Origin: Chachezhania antarctica
Lineage (GTDB): Bacteria; Pseudomonadota; Alphaproteobacteria; Rhodobacterales; Rhodobacteraceae
NCBI RefSeq assembly: GCF_003646465.1
Contig: NZ_QZEX01000004.1
Coordinates: 62,001-126,000 of the forward strand
DNA: 64,000 nt
Direction: 5' to 3'
The translations under genes and the position numbers were made by a program. This document shows, one piece after another, positions 16,855 to 24,608 of the stretch; position 1 is the stretch's first letter, and the number at the start of each line of letters is the position of its first letter. The notes under the pieces are model-generated. The model was not told the DNA's origin, ran no database searches, and was given only the letters and a program-made list of their open reading frames with translations.

Positions 16855-16890
16855 GTGCGCAAAAAGAAACCTGCGGCAATTGCCGCAGGT
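16855..16890 (-). terminator. Intrinsic terminator between phaA and phaB
   Basis: A perfect 22-base palindrome (16869-16890, arms ACCTGCGGCAA / TTGCCGCAGGT) is followed on the minus strand by TTTCTTTTTG. This is a textbook rho-independent terminator about 40 bases after the phaA stop and 70 bases before the phaB start. It would reduce read-through from phaA into phaB. Confidence 0.85.
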
Positions 16891-16931
16891 CTCCAAAAGC
16901 ATAGTGCGTGTTTTTCGTGCTGTGGGCGCGA

Positions 16932-18107
16932 TCAGTCGCGCTGAATGCACATCGCCACACCCATGCCGCCGCCGATGCAGAGCGTCGCCAGCCCCTTCTT
17001 GGCGTCGCGGCGTTTCATCTCGAACAGCAGCGTGTTCAGGACCCGCGCGCCCGAGGCGCCGATCGGGTGACCGATGGCAATGGCGCCGCCGTTCACGTTC
17101 ACGATCGACGGATCCCAGCCCATGTCCTTGTTCACGGCACAGGCCTGCGCGGCGAAAGCCTCGTTCGCTTCGACCAGATCGAGATCTTCGGGCTTCCATC
17201 CCGCCTTCTCCAGGGCTGCGCGCGAGGCATAGATCGGGCCCGCCCCCATGATGGACGGGTCGAGACCCACCGTGGCGAAGGAAACGATTCGCGCCAAGGG
17301 TTCGATCCCGCGCTTTTCGGCATTGTCGGCGGACATCAGCAAAACGGCAGCCGCGCCATCGTTCAGGCCCGAGGCATTGGCCGCGGTCACGGTGCCGTCC
17401 TTGGTGAAAGCCGGGCGCAGTTTCTGCATCGTCTCGATATTGGCGCCTTCGCGGATGTATTCGTCATGGTCGAAGATGATCTCGCCCTTGCGGGACTTGA
17501 TCGTGACCGGGACGATCTCGTCCTTGAACTTGCCGGCCTTCTGGGCGGCTTCGGCCTTGTTCTGCGAGGCGACGGCGAATTCGTCCTGCGCTTCGCGGCC
17601 GATCTGCCATTTCTCGGCGACGTTTTCGGCCGTCTGGCCCATGTGGTAGCCGTTGAAGGCATCCCACAGACCGTCGCGGATCATGGTGTCGATATAGGTC
17701 ATGTCGCCCATCTTGTGCCCGGTGCGCAGCATCGCGGCATGGGGGCTCAGCGACATGCTTTCCTGCCCGCCGGCGGCGACGATATCGGCGTCGCCCAGCT
17801 GGACATGCTGGGCGCCAAGCGCCACGGCACGCAGGCCCGAACCGCAGACCTGGTTGATGCCCCAGGCCGCGCTGGACTGCGGCAGGCCGGCATTGATATG
17901 GGCCTGGCGAGCGGGGTTCTGGCCCTGCGCCGCGGTCAGGACCTGGCCCAGGATCGTCTGGTCGACATCGGCCTTGTCGATGCCGGCGCGTTCCACGATG
18001 GCTTCAAGTACGACCTTGCCAAGGTCATGGGCCGGCGTGGTGCCGAGCGTGCCGCCGAAACTGCCGACGCCGGTACGCGCCGCGGATGCGATAACTACAT
18101 TGGTCAT
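16932..18107 (-). CDS. phaA: Acetyl-CoA C-acetyltransferase PhaA
   Basis: A 391-residue biosynthetic thiolase that condenses two acetyl-CoA into acetoacetyl-CoA, the first step of PHB synthesis. The catalytic cysteine lies in [13 protein letters not shown], the second signature is [19 protein letters not shown], and the C-terminal [13 protein letters not shown] holds the second cysteine. The ATG is preceded by AGAGGAC. With phaB downstream it forms the acetoacetyl-CoA module; phaC, phaP, phaR and phaZ are not in the window. The MaoC hydratase at 31167 could supply related monomers but is not linked. Confidence 0.96.
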   Translation of the reverse strand: MTNVVIASAARTGVGSFGGTLGTTPAHDLGKVVLEAIVERAGIDKADVDQTILGQVLTAAQGQNPARQAHINAGLPQSSAAWGINQVCGSGLRAVALGAQHVQLGDADIVAAGGQESMSLSPHAAMLRTGHKMGDMTYIDTMIRDGLWDAFNGYHMGQTAENVAEKWQIGREAQDEFAVASQNKAEAAQKAGKFKDEIVPVTIKSRKGEIIFDHDEYIREGANIETMQKLRPAFTKDGTVTAANASGLNDGAAAVLLMSADNAEKRGIEPLARIVSFATVGLDPSIMGAGPIYASRAALEKAGWKPEDLDLVEANEAFAAQACAVNKDMGWDPSIVNVNGGAIAIGHPIGASGARVLNTLLFEMKRRDAKKGLATLCIGGGMGVAMCIQRD

Positions 18108-18310
18108 GTTTTGTCCTCTGCCAACCTGGGGTCAGAATTACCCTGAGCGCTTGTGCGGGCAATCGGTCCTCCGTCGAACGGGGCCTTTGTTCGGCACCGT
18201 TCCTCCCGCGCCCATGATTAACGGTGTTACCGGAATGCTGCACCTGCGGCAACTGCAGGCTGCATCCGCGATGGCGCTGCAGCATCGAATCGTGATCCGG
18301 TTTGCCCGGG

Positions 18311-19213
18311 TCAGGCGCGATCTTCGCCGCCCGGGGAATCCCATGGCGGCCGGATTGTCGGCGCACCGAAGCCATAGCCTTGCAGCAGGTCGATACCGGC
18401 CTGGGCCAGGTAGAGTGCTTCTTCCTTCGATTCGACGCCCACCGCCATCACGCCCATGTCGAAGGCGCGGGCGGTGGCGGTCAGCGCCTGCACAAGGGAC
18501 TGGTTGTCGGGTTGCAGATGGATGTCGCGAACGAACTGGCTGTCGATCTTGACCGCATCGAACAGGCTGTCGCGCAAGGTGCAGAACATGGTCGGCCCGG
18601 CGCCGACTTCATCCAGCGCGAAGGCGATGCCATAGCCTGCGATCCGGTGCATGAAGTCGCCGACAAGATCCGGCACGACGGCCAGCGACGGTTCCGACAT
18701 TTCCAGCGTGAGACGCGCGGCGAGCGACGCATCGCGGCGGAGCGCGCGGTCAAGGATCTGCGTCCATCGGCGGTACCCGGCAGATCGCGCCGACATGTTC
18801 AGCGAAAGCCGCAGACCCGGGGTGCGTTCCAGCGCGCGCAGACCCAATGCCAGCGCGGCGCAGTCGATCTCCCGCCCCAGTTCGGCGGTTTCGGCCGCGT
18901 CCATGAAATCCCGTGCGGGAATCGGTCGGCCCGCCGGGTCCAGCACGCGGATCAGCCCTTCGTGAAAGACGGTACGATGCGGCGGGCGGGCTTCGACGAC
19001 CGGCTGGTAGGCCAGCAGGCAGTTCTGGTGCTTCACCGCCTCGGACACCGTGCGCATCAGGTCGCGGTCGCGCAGTTCGACGGCCATGTCGAGCGGGCTG
19101 ACCGAATGGCCACGTTTGCGTTCGGGGCGGGCGTGGGCCGCACCGGAATCGGCCGGCGCGCCACCGGGCCAGGCGCCATCGCGCGGCGAAGTGTTCGAGT
19201 TCATGCGCCACAT
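18311..19213 (-). CDS. Degenerate EAL-domain protein
   Basis: About 300 residues: a low-complexity N-terminus (~1-45), then an EAL fold. Alignment by eye to canonical c-di-GMP phosphodiesterases gives E85-G86-L87 for EAL, N139, E171, then D201-E202 where active enzymes have the DDFG aspartate pair, K222 (VKID), E261 and Q278. The second aspartate is thus a glutamate and the loop 6 sequence (DEVGAGPTMF) departs from DDFGTGYSSL. Most metal ligands remain, but catalysis is doubtful; it may bind c-di-GMP or a protein partner. There is no GGDEF, PAS or membrane part. Start at 19213 or 19204 is unresolved. It is divergent from tag. Confidence 0.8.
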   Translation of the reverse strand: MWRMNSNTSPRDGAWPGGAPADSGAAHARPERKRGHSVSPLDMAVELRDRDLMRTVSEAVKHQNCLLAYQPVVEARPPHRTVFHEGLIRVLDPAGRPIPARDFMDAAETAELGREIDCAALALGLRALERTPGLRLSLNMSARSAGYRRWTQILDRALRRDASLAARLTLEMSEPSLAVVPDLVGDFMHRIAGYGIAFALDEVGAGPTMFCTLRDSLFDAVKIDSQFVRDIHLQPDNQSLVQALTATARAFDMGVMAVGVESKEEALYLAQAGIDLLQGYGFGAPTIRPPWDSPGGEDRA

Positions 19214-19368
19214 GGCTGCGGGGTCACCTTGCTTGCGTCCAGGGCCGCAGCATCGCCTGAAAACATCAATCCCGGCTTAACCGGTGGCCTGGGCCGGATG
19301 GCTTGGGCATAGTCGCGGTGCAGGGGCTGCCGAGACGCGCGCGCCTTCGGGACTGGTGGAGTGAGACA

Positions 19369-19941
19369 ATGACACGGTGTGCCTGGGTGGGCTCGGACGA
19401 GATCTACATCGCCTATCACGACGAGGAATGGGGCGTGCCGGAATGGGACAGCCGAGCGTTGTGGGAGAAGCTGGTGCTGGACGGGTTCCAGGCCGGGTTG
19501 AGCTGGATCACCATATTGAAAAAGCGGGAAAATTTCCGCGAGGCCTTTGCCGGGTTCCGCCCCGAGATCGTGGCGGGATGGGGCGAGGACGAGGTGGCAG
19601 GGCTGCTGACCAATGCCGGCATCATCCGCCATCGCGGCAAGATCGAGGCCACGATCACCAATGCGCAAGCGTGGCTGGAGATCGAGAAAGACGGCGGATT
19701 CGACCGGTTCCTGTGGGATTACATGGGCGGCACGCCGCTGCAGAACCGGTTCCGGTCGATGGCCGAGGTGCCGACCTCGACCGATTTATCCCTTCAAATT
19801 TCGAAGGATCTTAAGAAACGGGGCTTCAAGTTCTGCGGGCCCACCATCGTCTATGCCTTCATGGAGGCGGTGGGGATGGTCAACGATCATGAACTGGGCT
19901 GCCCGCGTCACGCGGAGGTGGCGGCATTGGCCCGGCGTTAG
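19369..19941 (+). CDS. tag: DNA-3-methyladenine glycosylase I
   Basis: A 190-residue base-excision repair enzyme that removes 3-methyladenine. MTRCAWVGSDEIYIAYHDEE gives Cys4 and His17, and HELGCPRH near the C-terminus gives the remaining ligands of the structural zinc, as in the characterised enterobacterial Tag. The helix-hairpin region and FCGPTIVYAFMEAVGMVNDH are also typical. The ATG at 19369 is the family start; an upstream GTG in frame was rejected. A family 1 repeat begins seven bases after the stop, between this gene and the converging TlpA-like gene. Confidence 0.95.
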   Translation: MTRCAWVGSDEIYIAYHDEEWGVPEWDSRALWEKLVLDGFQAGLSWITILKKRENFREAFAGFRPEIVAGWGEDEVAGLLTNAGIIRHRGKIEATITNAQAWLEIEKDGGFDRFLWDYMGGTPLQNRFRSMAEVPTSTDLSLQISKDLKKRGFKFCGPTIVYAFMEAVGMVNDHELGCPRHAEVAALARR

Positions 19942-19947
19942 AGCAAG

Positions 19948-20037
19948 GCCACACGCGCCCCGGGCGGCCCGCCCGCCCGACCCCCGTCGGCCTGACCCTG
20001 CGGGACAGGCCTCCTCGCCGTCCGGGGCGCGCGCGGC
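19948..20037. repeat. Intergenic variable-arm hairpin element, family 1, copy F
   Basis: A 21-bp outer inverted repeat with three mismatches (19948-19968 with 20017-20037), one of which is a G-U pair in RNA, encloses the conserved CCGCCCGCCCGACCCCCGTCGG-type core and an inner GGCCTG/CAGGCC hairpin. It lies between converging tag and the TlpA-like gene, seven bases after the tag stop. Confidence 0.75.
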
Positions 20038-20054
20038 CATCGCGCGGGGGGATT

Positions 20055-20618
20055 TCAGCTTTCGGGGCCGGCGATCAGGGCGGCGACGATGGCGCGGGCA
20101 CTGTCGGAATGCCATGCAGCATCGCCGCGGAGGCGGGCGACTTCCTGGCCGTCAGGGTCGATCAGCACGGTGATGGGCAGGCCCAGGATCCCCATCTCGC
20201 GCGCGAGAGCCGAGTTCGGATCCTGCGTGCGGGGCAGGTCGGTGATGCCGTTTTCATCGAAGAATTTGGTGATGCCTTCGGGCGAATTGCGGCCCGTGGC
20301 GATTGTCACCACCTCGAAATCCTCGCCGCCGAATTCCTGTTGCAGGGCGTTGAGCTCCGGCATTTCCTTGCGGCAGGGCGCGCACCATGTGGCCCAGAAG
20401 TTCACGAGCACGTACTTGCCGGAATAATCGCCCAGCGTCACCTCGGCCCCGTCGGGGGCGAAGAACGGAACCAGCGGCACCGGCTGGGGCGCTGAGAAGA
20501 CAAGCTTTTGCATGTCACCCTCGCGGAGGGCCTCGACCGAGGACAGGTCGGCGGCCAGCGCGCCATTTGCACAGAGCGCGAGCGAGAGATAAAGAGCGGC
20601 GAAGCGGATCAGGCGCAC
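20055..20618 (-). CDS. Exported TlpA-like thiol-disulfide oxidoreductase
   Basis: A 187-residue periplasmic thioredoxin-fold protein. A signal peptide ([21 protein letters not shown]) is followed by a TlpA/ResA-type domain with the redox motif in [17 protein letters not shown] and the cis-proline region [15 protein letters not shown]. Such proteins reduce apocytochrome c or copper-delivery proteins. The GTG at 20618 is favoured because GGGAGA lies upstream and it gives a compact signal peptide; an ATG at 20648 would overlap argH. It is divergent from argH with only 28 bases between starts, and it converges with tag. Confidence 0.85.
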   Translation of the reverse strand: MRLIRFAALYLSLALCANGALAADLSSVEALREGDMQKLVFSAPQPVPLVPFFAPDGAEVTLGDYSGKYVLVNFWATWCAPCRKEMPELNALQQEFGGEDFEVVTIATGRNSPEGITKFFDENGITDLPRTQDPNSALAREMGILGLPITVLIDPDGQEVARLRGDAAWHSDSARAIVAALIAGPES

Positions 20619-20646
20619 GAGACGATCTCCCAAAGGATTGCAGAAC

Positions 20647-22038
20647 ATGTCAGACACGACCTCGAACCAGATGTGGGGCGGACGCTTTGCCGCCGGGCCG
20701 GATGCGATCATGGAGGCGATCAATGCCTCCATCGGATTCGACCGCCGGCTGGCCGCCCAGGATATTGCCGGTTCGAGGGCCCATGCCGCGATGTTGGCGG
20801 CGACGGGCATCCTCAGCGATAAAGATGTGGACGCGATCCGGGAAGGGCTGCTCACGGTGTTGTCAGAGATCGAGGGCGGGACCTTCGCCTATTCGACGGC
20901 ACTGGAAGACATCCACATGAACGTGGAAGCCCGCCTGAAGGAGCTGATCGGCGAACCCGCCGGACGCCTGCATACAGGGCGCAGTCGCAACGACCAGGTG
21001 GCGACCGACTTCAAGCTATGGGTCCGCGATCAGCTGGATGCCGCTGCGGAAGGGCTGCAGGCCCTGATGCGGGCATTGGTCGCGCAGGCGGAAAGCGGCG
21101 CCGACTGGGTGATGCCGGGCTTCACCCATCTGCAGACCGCACAGCCGGTGACATGGGGCCATCACATGATGGCCTATGTCGAGATGCTGGGTCGCGATCT
21201 GACCCGTGTCCGCGATGCCCGCGCCCGGATGAACGAATGCCCGCTGGGGGCGGCGGCCCTGGCCGGGACGTCCTTTCCGATAGACAGGGACATGACGGCC
21301 CAGGCGCTTGGGTTCGACCGGCCGTCGGCGAATTCACTGGATGCGGTCAGCGACAGGGATTTCGCGTTGGAATTCCTGTCGGTGGCGTCGATCTCGGCCA
21401 TGCACCTGTCGCGGCTGGCGGAGGAGCTGGTGATCTGGTCGTCGGCGCAGTTCCGCTTCGTGACGCTCAGCGACCGGTTCTCGACCGGATCGTCGATCAT
21501 GCCGCAGAAGAAGAACCCCGACGCAGCCGAGCTGATCCGCGCCAAGGTGGGGCGGATCTTCGGTGCCAACGCGGCGCTGATGATGGTGATGAAGGGCCTG
21601 CCCTTGGCCTATTCCAAGGACATGCAGGAAGACAAGGAACAGGTCTTCGACGCTGCCGACAACTGGATGCTGGCGCTGGCGGCGATGGAAGGCATGGTCC
21701 GCGACATGAGCGCCAACCGTGACGCGCTCGCCGCGGCGGCCGGGGCGGGCTTTTCCACCGCGACGGACCTGGCCGACTGGCTGGTCCGCGTGCTGGGCCT
21801 GCCCTTCCGCGAGGCGCACCACGTCACGGGGAGCCTTGTGGCCATGGCCGAAAGCCGCGGCTGCGATCTGCCGGATCTGAGCCTGTCCGACATGCAGGGC
21901 GTCTGCGCCGGCATCACCGAGGACATTTTTTCCGTGCTCGGGGTGGAAAACTCGGTCAACTCGCGCATGTCCTATGGAGGAACGGCGCCCGCGCAGGTGC
22001 AGGCGCAGGCCGAACGGTGGAGATCGGTGCTGGGATGA
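20647..22038 (+). CDS. argH: Argininosuccinate lyase
   Basis: A 463-residue fumarase-superfamily enzyme that splits argininosuccinate into arginine and fumarate. The superfamily signature [14 protein letters not shown] is intact, along with [11 protein letters not shown] at the N-terminus, [20 protein letters not shown] and [15 protein letters not shown]. The ATG at 20647 has AAAGGA eight bases upstream; a TTG nine bases earlier is less likely. The stop overlaps the start of a 39-codon lipoprotein gene (ATGA), so both are translated from one message. Confidence 0.97.
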   Translation: MSDTTSNQMWGGRFAAGPDAIMEAINASIGFDRRLAAQDIAGSRAHAAMLAATGILSDKDVDAIREGLLTVLSEIEGGTFAYSTALEDIHMNVEARLKELIGEPAGRLHTGRSRNDQVATDFKLWVRDQLDAAAEGLQALMRALVAQAESGADWVMPGFTHLQTAQPVTWGHHMMAYVEMLGRDLTRVRDARARMNECPLGAAALAGTSFPIDRDMTAQALGFDRPSANSLDAVSDRDFALEFLSVASISAMHLSRLAEELVIWSSAQFRFVTLSDRFSTGSSIMPQKKNPDAAELIRAKVGRIFGANAALMMVMKGLPLAYSKDMQEDKEQVFDAADNWMLALAAMEGMVRDMSANRDALAAAAGAGFSTATDLADWLVRVLGLPFREAHHVTGSLVAMAESRGCDLPDLSLSDMQGVCAGITEDIFSVLGVENSVNSRMSYGGTAPAQVQAQAERWRSVLG

Positions 22039-22154
22039 CGCGACTTCTGATCGGACTTCTGGCATTGGGCGCGCTGGCGATGGCAGGTTGCGGCGTGGAC
22101 GGGGAGCCCGAGCGACCCGCGGCGCTGTCGGCTGACGCCACGCGGGTGGCCTGA
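22035..22154 (+). CDS. Small lipoprotein, LptM-like
   Basis: A 39-residue precursor, [20 protein letters not shown]..., with a textbook signal-peptidase II lipobox (LAMAGC, Cys19) and a 21-residue mature part beginning [10 protein letters not shown]. It overlaps argH by four bases and the DUF2834 gene by one. The CG-x2-G-x-P-x2-P start of the mature region resembles LptM (YifL), the small lipoprotein that helps LptD maturation and is often encoded beside lysA; lysA lies about 1.1 kb downstream. The link to LptM is an inference from this pattern and location. Confidence 0.75.
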   Translation: MTRLLIGLLALGALAMAGCGVDGEPERPAALSADATRVA

Positions 22155-22474
22155 TGTTGCGCTGGGTGTACCTGGCGCTGGCGATCTGGGGTGCGGTGCA
22201 CCCGATGGCGTGGTTCGTGCGCTGGTTCCGCGATAACGGTGTGGATCTGGGCGGCATGGTCGATGCCTGGCACGCGAACGCGGCCACCAGCGGTCTGGTC
22301 TGGGACCTGACCATTGCCGCGATTGCCCTGACCGTCTTCGTGATCGCCGACTGCGCGGCGCGGCGGGCCTGGATCGGGCTGATCGCAATCCCCGCTACCT
22401 TCGGTATCGGGGTCAGCTGCGGGTTGCCGCTGTTTCTCTTTCTGCGGAGCTTCCGGACAGCGGATCGCTCTTAA
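22154..22474 (+). CDS. DUF2834 small membrane protein
   Basis: A 106-residue protein with three to four hydrophobic helices ([61 protein letters not shown]) matching the DUF2834 layout, ending in a positively charged tail. Function unknown. The ATG shares one base with the lipoprotein stop codon, making argH-lipoprotein-DUF2834 one tight operon. Confidence 0.8.
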   Translation: MLRWVYLALAIWGAVHPMAWFVRWFRDNGVDLGGMVDAWHANAATSGLVWDLTIAAIALTVFVIADCAARRAWIGLIAIPATFGIGVSCGLPLFLFLRSFRTADRS

Positions 22475-22581
22475 CGGGTGCGAAACCGCGTTTCCTGCTT
22501 TCGGTTGATTAACAGGACCGTTTTTCGCTTTGTGGCGGGTATCCTGAAACTGGAGGCCGGCCGGAAGGCGCGGGAAACGGT

Positions 22582-23013
22582 ATGCCTGTCATCATGCGAA
22601 TGCTCTTGTCTGCAGCCCTGATCCTGTGCCTGTGGGTACCGGCCGTGCGGGCGTCGTCATTGATCGCCTATGTTGATCTGTCGGATCAGCGAATGACGGT
22701 AATGCGCGACGGCTACCGGCTGTACGACTGGCCGGTGTCCAGCGGGCGGAGCGGGTACCGCACGCCCGTGGGCCAGTACTCGGCGCAGTGGCTGTCGAGG
22801 CATCACCGGTCGCGGAAATACAACAATGCGCCGATGCCGCATTCGATCTTCTTTCATGGCGGCTACGCGATCCACGGCACGAACGATCTGGCGCGGCTGG
22901 GACGGCCGGCATCGCACGGGTGCATCCGGCTGCATCCCGATCACGCCGCGATGCTTTTTCAAATGACGCAAGAGGCGGGCACGCAGAACATGCGTGTCGT
23001 GATCGTGCAGTAG
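22582..23013 (+). CDS. L,D-transpeptidase (YkuD domain), exported
   Basis: A 143-residue protein: an N-terminal signal peptide (MLLSAALILCLWVPAVRA) and one YkuD domain. The catalytic signature is visible as IHGTNDLARLGRPASHGCIR, with the cysteine nucleophile in SHGCIRL. Such enzymes form 3-3 cross-links in peptidoglycan or attach proteins to it, in the periplasm. There is no LysM or other binding domain, so it is a minimal version. A 107-base gap separates it from DUF2834 and it probably has its own promoter. Confidence 0.92.
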   Translation: MPVIMRMLLSAALILCLWVPAVRASSLIAYVDLSDQRMTVMRDGYRLYDWPVSSGRSGYRTPVGQYSAQWLSRHHRSRKYNNAPMPHSIFFHGGYAIHGTNDLARLGRPASHGCIRLHPDHAAMLFQMTQEAGTQNMRVVIVQ

Positions 23014-23117
23014 GCTTCCGGGTTGAGCGGCCCGTGGTTTCAGTCTACGTCCCGTGGCTGAAGAGTTGAAACGCCCGTCCGGGAATCCGGGGACCGGGAC
23101 AGGTGGCAGGCCGGGGG

Positions 23118-23213
23118 ATCGCGCCCTCGGCGGGCCCACCCGCCCACCCACGTCGGATCCCTCCGGGATCCGCCGCACCCGCTTCGGGCGCGATGGGGCG
23201 CGTGCCGCGCCCC
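23118..23213. repeat. Intergenic hairpin element, family 1, copy C (with second hairpin)
   Basis: Outer arms ATCGCGCCC (23118-23126) and GGGCGCGAT (23186-23194) enclose a C-rich core CCCACCCGCCCACCCA and an inner perfect 8-bp stem CGGATCCC/GGGATCCG. A second hairpin GGGGCGCG-TGC-CGCGCCCC (23195-23213) follows at once. Copy D (27332-27424) has the same outer arms and the same trailing hairpin design. It lies between the L,D-transpeptidase gene and lysA. Confidence 0.75.
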
Positions 23214-23257
23214 GGGACGGGTTTCGACGGGCTGCGCAGAAGGGCGGACGGTACGGG

Positions 23258-24523
23258 ATGGATCATTTCAACTACGCCCAGGGCATCCTGCATGCCGAGG
23301 ATGTGCCCATCCCGGAGATTGCCGCGGCCGTCGGTACGCCGTTCTATGTCTATTCCACCGCGACGTTGCTGCGGCATTACCGGCTGTTCGACGAGGCGCT
23401 GGACGGGATCGACCATCTTGTGTGTTACGCGATGAAGGCCGCCGGCAACCAGGCGATCCTGAAGACGCTGGCCGCGGCTGGCGCCGGCATGGACGTGGTT
23501 TCGGCCGGGGAATATGCCCGCGCCCGCGCCGCCGGCGTGCCGGGCGACAAGATCGTGTTCTCGGGCGTCGGCAAGACCGAGGCCGAGATGCGTACCGCGC
23601 TTGAAGGCGGGATCCGGCAGTTCAACGTCGAATCGGAGCCGGAGATGGAGGCGCTGAACCGGGTCGCCCTGTCGCTGGGCGTCAGCGCGCCGATCACGAT
23701 CCGCGTCAATCCGGATGTCGATGCGAAGACCCATGCCAAGATCGCCACCGGCAAGTCGGAGAACAAGTTCGGCATCCCGATCTCCCGCGCGCGGGACGTG
23801 TATGCGCAGGCCGCGAGGCTGGACGGGATCGACGTGGTGGGGATTGACGTCCATATCGGCAGCCAGCTGACCGAGCTGGAGCCGTTCGAGCTGGCCTACG
23901 CCAAGGTCGCCGAACTGACGGAGGTTCTGCGCGCCGATGGCCACGATATCCGGCGGCTGGATCTGGGCGGCGGCCTGGGCATTCCCTACACCCGCGCCAA
24001 TACCGCGCCGCCGCTGCCGGTGGAATACGGCGCGATGATCAAGCGCACGCTGGGCCACCTGGGCTGCGAGATCGAGATCGAGCCGGGCCGCCTGATCGCG
24101 GGCAATGCCGGGCTGCTGGTCGCCAGCGTGATCTACCTGAAATCGGGGGAGGACCGGGATTTCCTGATCCTTGACGCGGCCATGAACGACCTGATCCGCC
24201 CGGCCATGTACGACGCGCATCACGATATCGTGCCGGTGGAAGAACCTGCCGCCGGCATCGAACAGCGCGCCTTCGACGTGGTGGGCCCCGTCTGCGAGAC
24301 CGGCGACACCTTCGCCCGCCAGCGCATGCTGCCGCCTGTGCTGCCGGGCGCGCTCGTCGCCTTCCGGTCGGCCGGTGCATACGGTGCCGTCATGGCAAGC
24401 GAATACAACGCCAGGCCGCTTATTCCGGAAGTTCTGGTGAAAGATGATCAATTCGCGGTTATCCGCCCACGTCCGACCATTGACGAGATGATAAATCGCG
24501 ATAGCCTCCCCGAGTGGCTATGA
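23258..24523 (+). CDS. lysA: Diaminopimelate decarboxylase
   Basis: A 421-residue PLP enzyme of the alanine-racemase fold that decarboxylates meso-diaminopimelate to lysine. The PLP lysine is in VCYAMKAAGNQAIL, with further signatures DVHIGSQLTELEPF, LDLGGGLGIPY, and GPVCETGDTFARQR containing the catalytic cysteine. The ATG at 23258 begins MDHFNYAQGILHAEDV, the family start; the frame is open far upstream through a repeat element and that extension was rejected. It is followed 85 bases later by the TIGR02302 gene. Confidence 0.96.
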   Translation: MDHFNYAQGILHAEDVPIPEIAAAVGTPFYVYSTATLLRHYRLFDEALDGIDHLVCYAMKAAGNQAILKTLAAAGAGMDVVSAGEYARARAAGVPGDKIVFSGVGKTEAEMRTALEGGIRQFNVESEPEMEALNRVALSLGVSAPITIRVNPDVDAKTHAKIATGKSENKFGIPISRARDVYAQAARLDGIDVVGIDVHIGSQLTELEPFELAYAKVAELTEVLRADGHDIRRLDLGGGLGIPYTRANTAPPLPVEYGAMIKRTLGHLGCEIEIEPGRLIAGNAGLLVASVIYLKSGEDRDFLILDAAMNDLIRPAMYDAHHDIVPVEEPAAGIEQRAFDVVGPVCETGDTFARQRMLPPVLPGALVAFRSAGAYGAVMASEYNARPLIPEVLVKDDQFAVIRPRPTIDEMINRDSLPEWL

Positions 24524-24608
24524 TGCGACATATCGCGCCGTCGCGCGCGATCTAAACAATGTTTCGGGAGACTGGCCCCGAACATTCCATCCGCTCTCGG
24601 GAGATCTG

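Noticed and set aside
23054..23257. N-terminal extension of lysA
   Set aside because: The frame is open but runs through family 1 copy C, gives low-complexity sequence, and the ATG at 23258 matches the family start.
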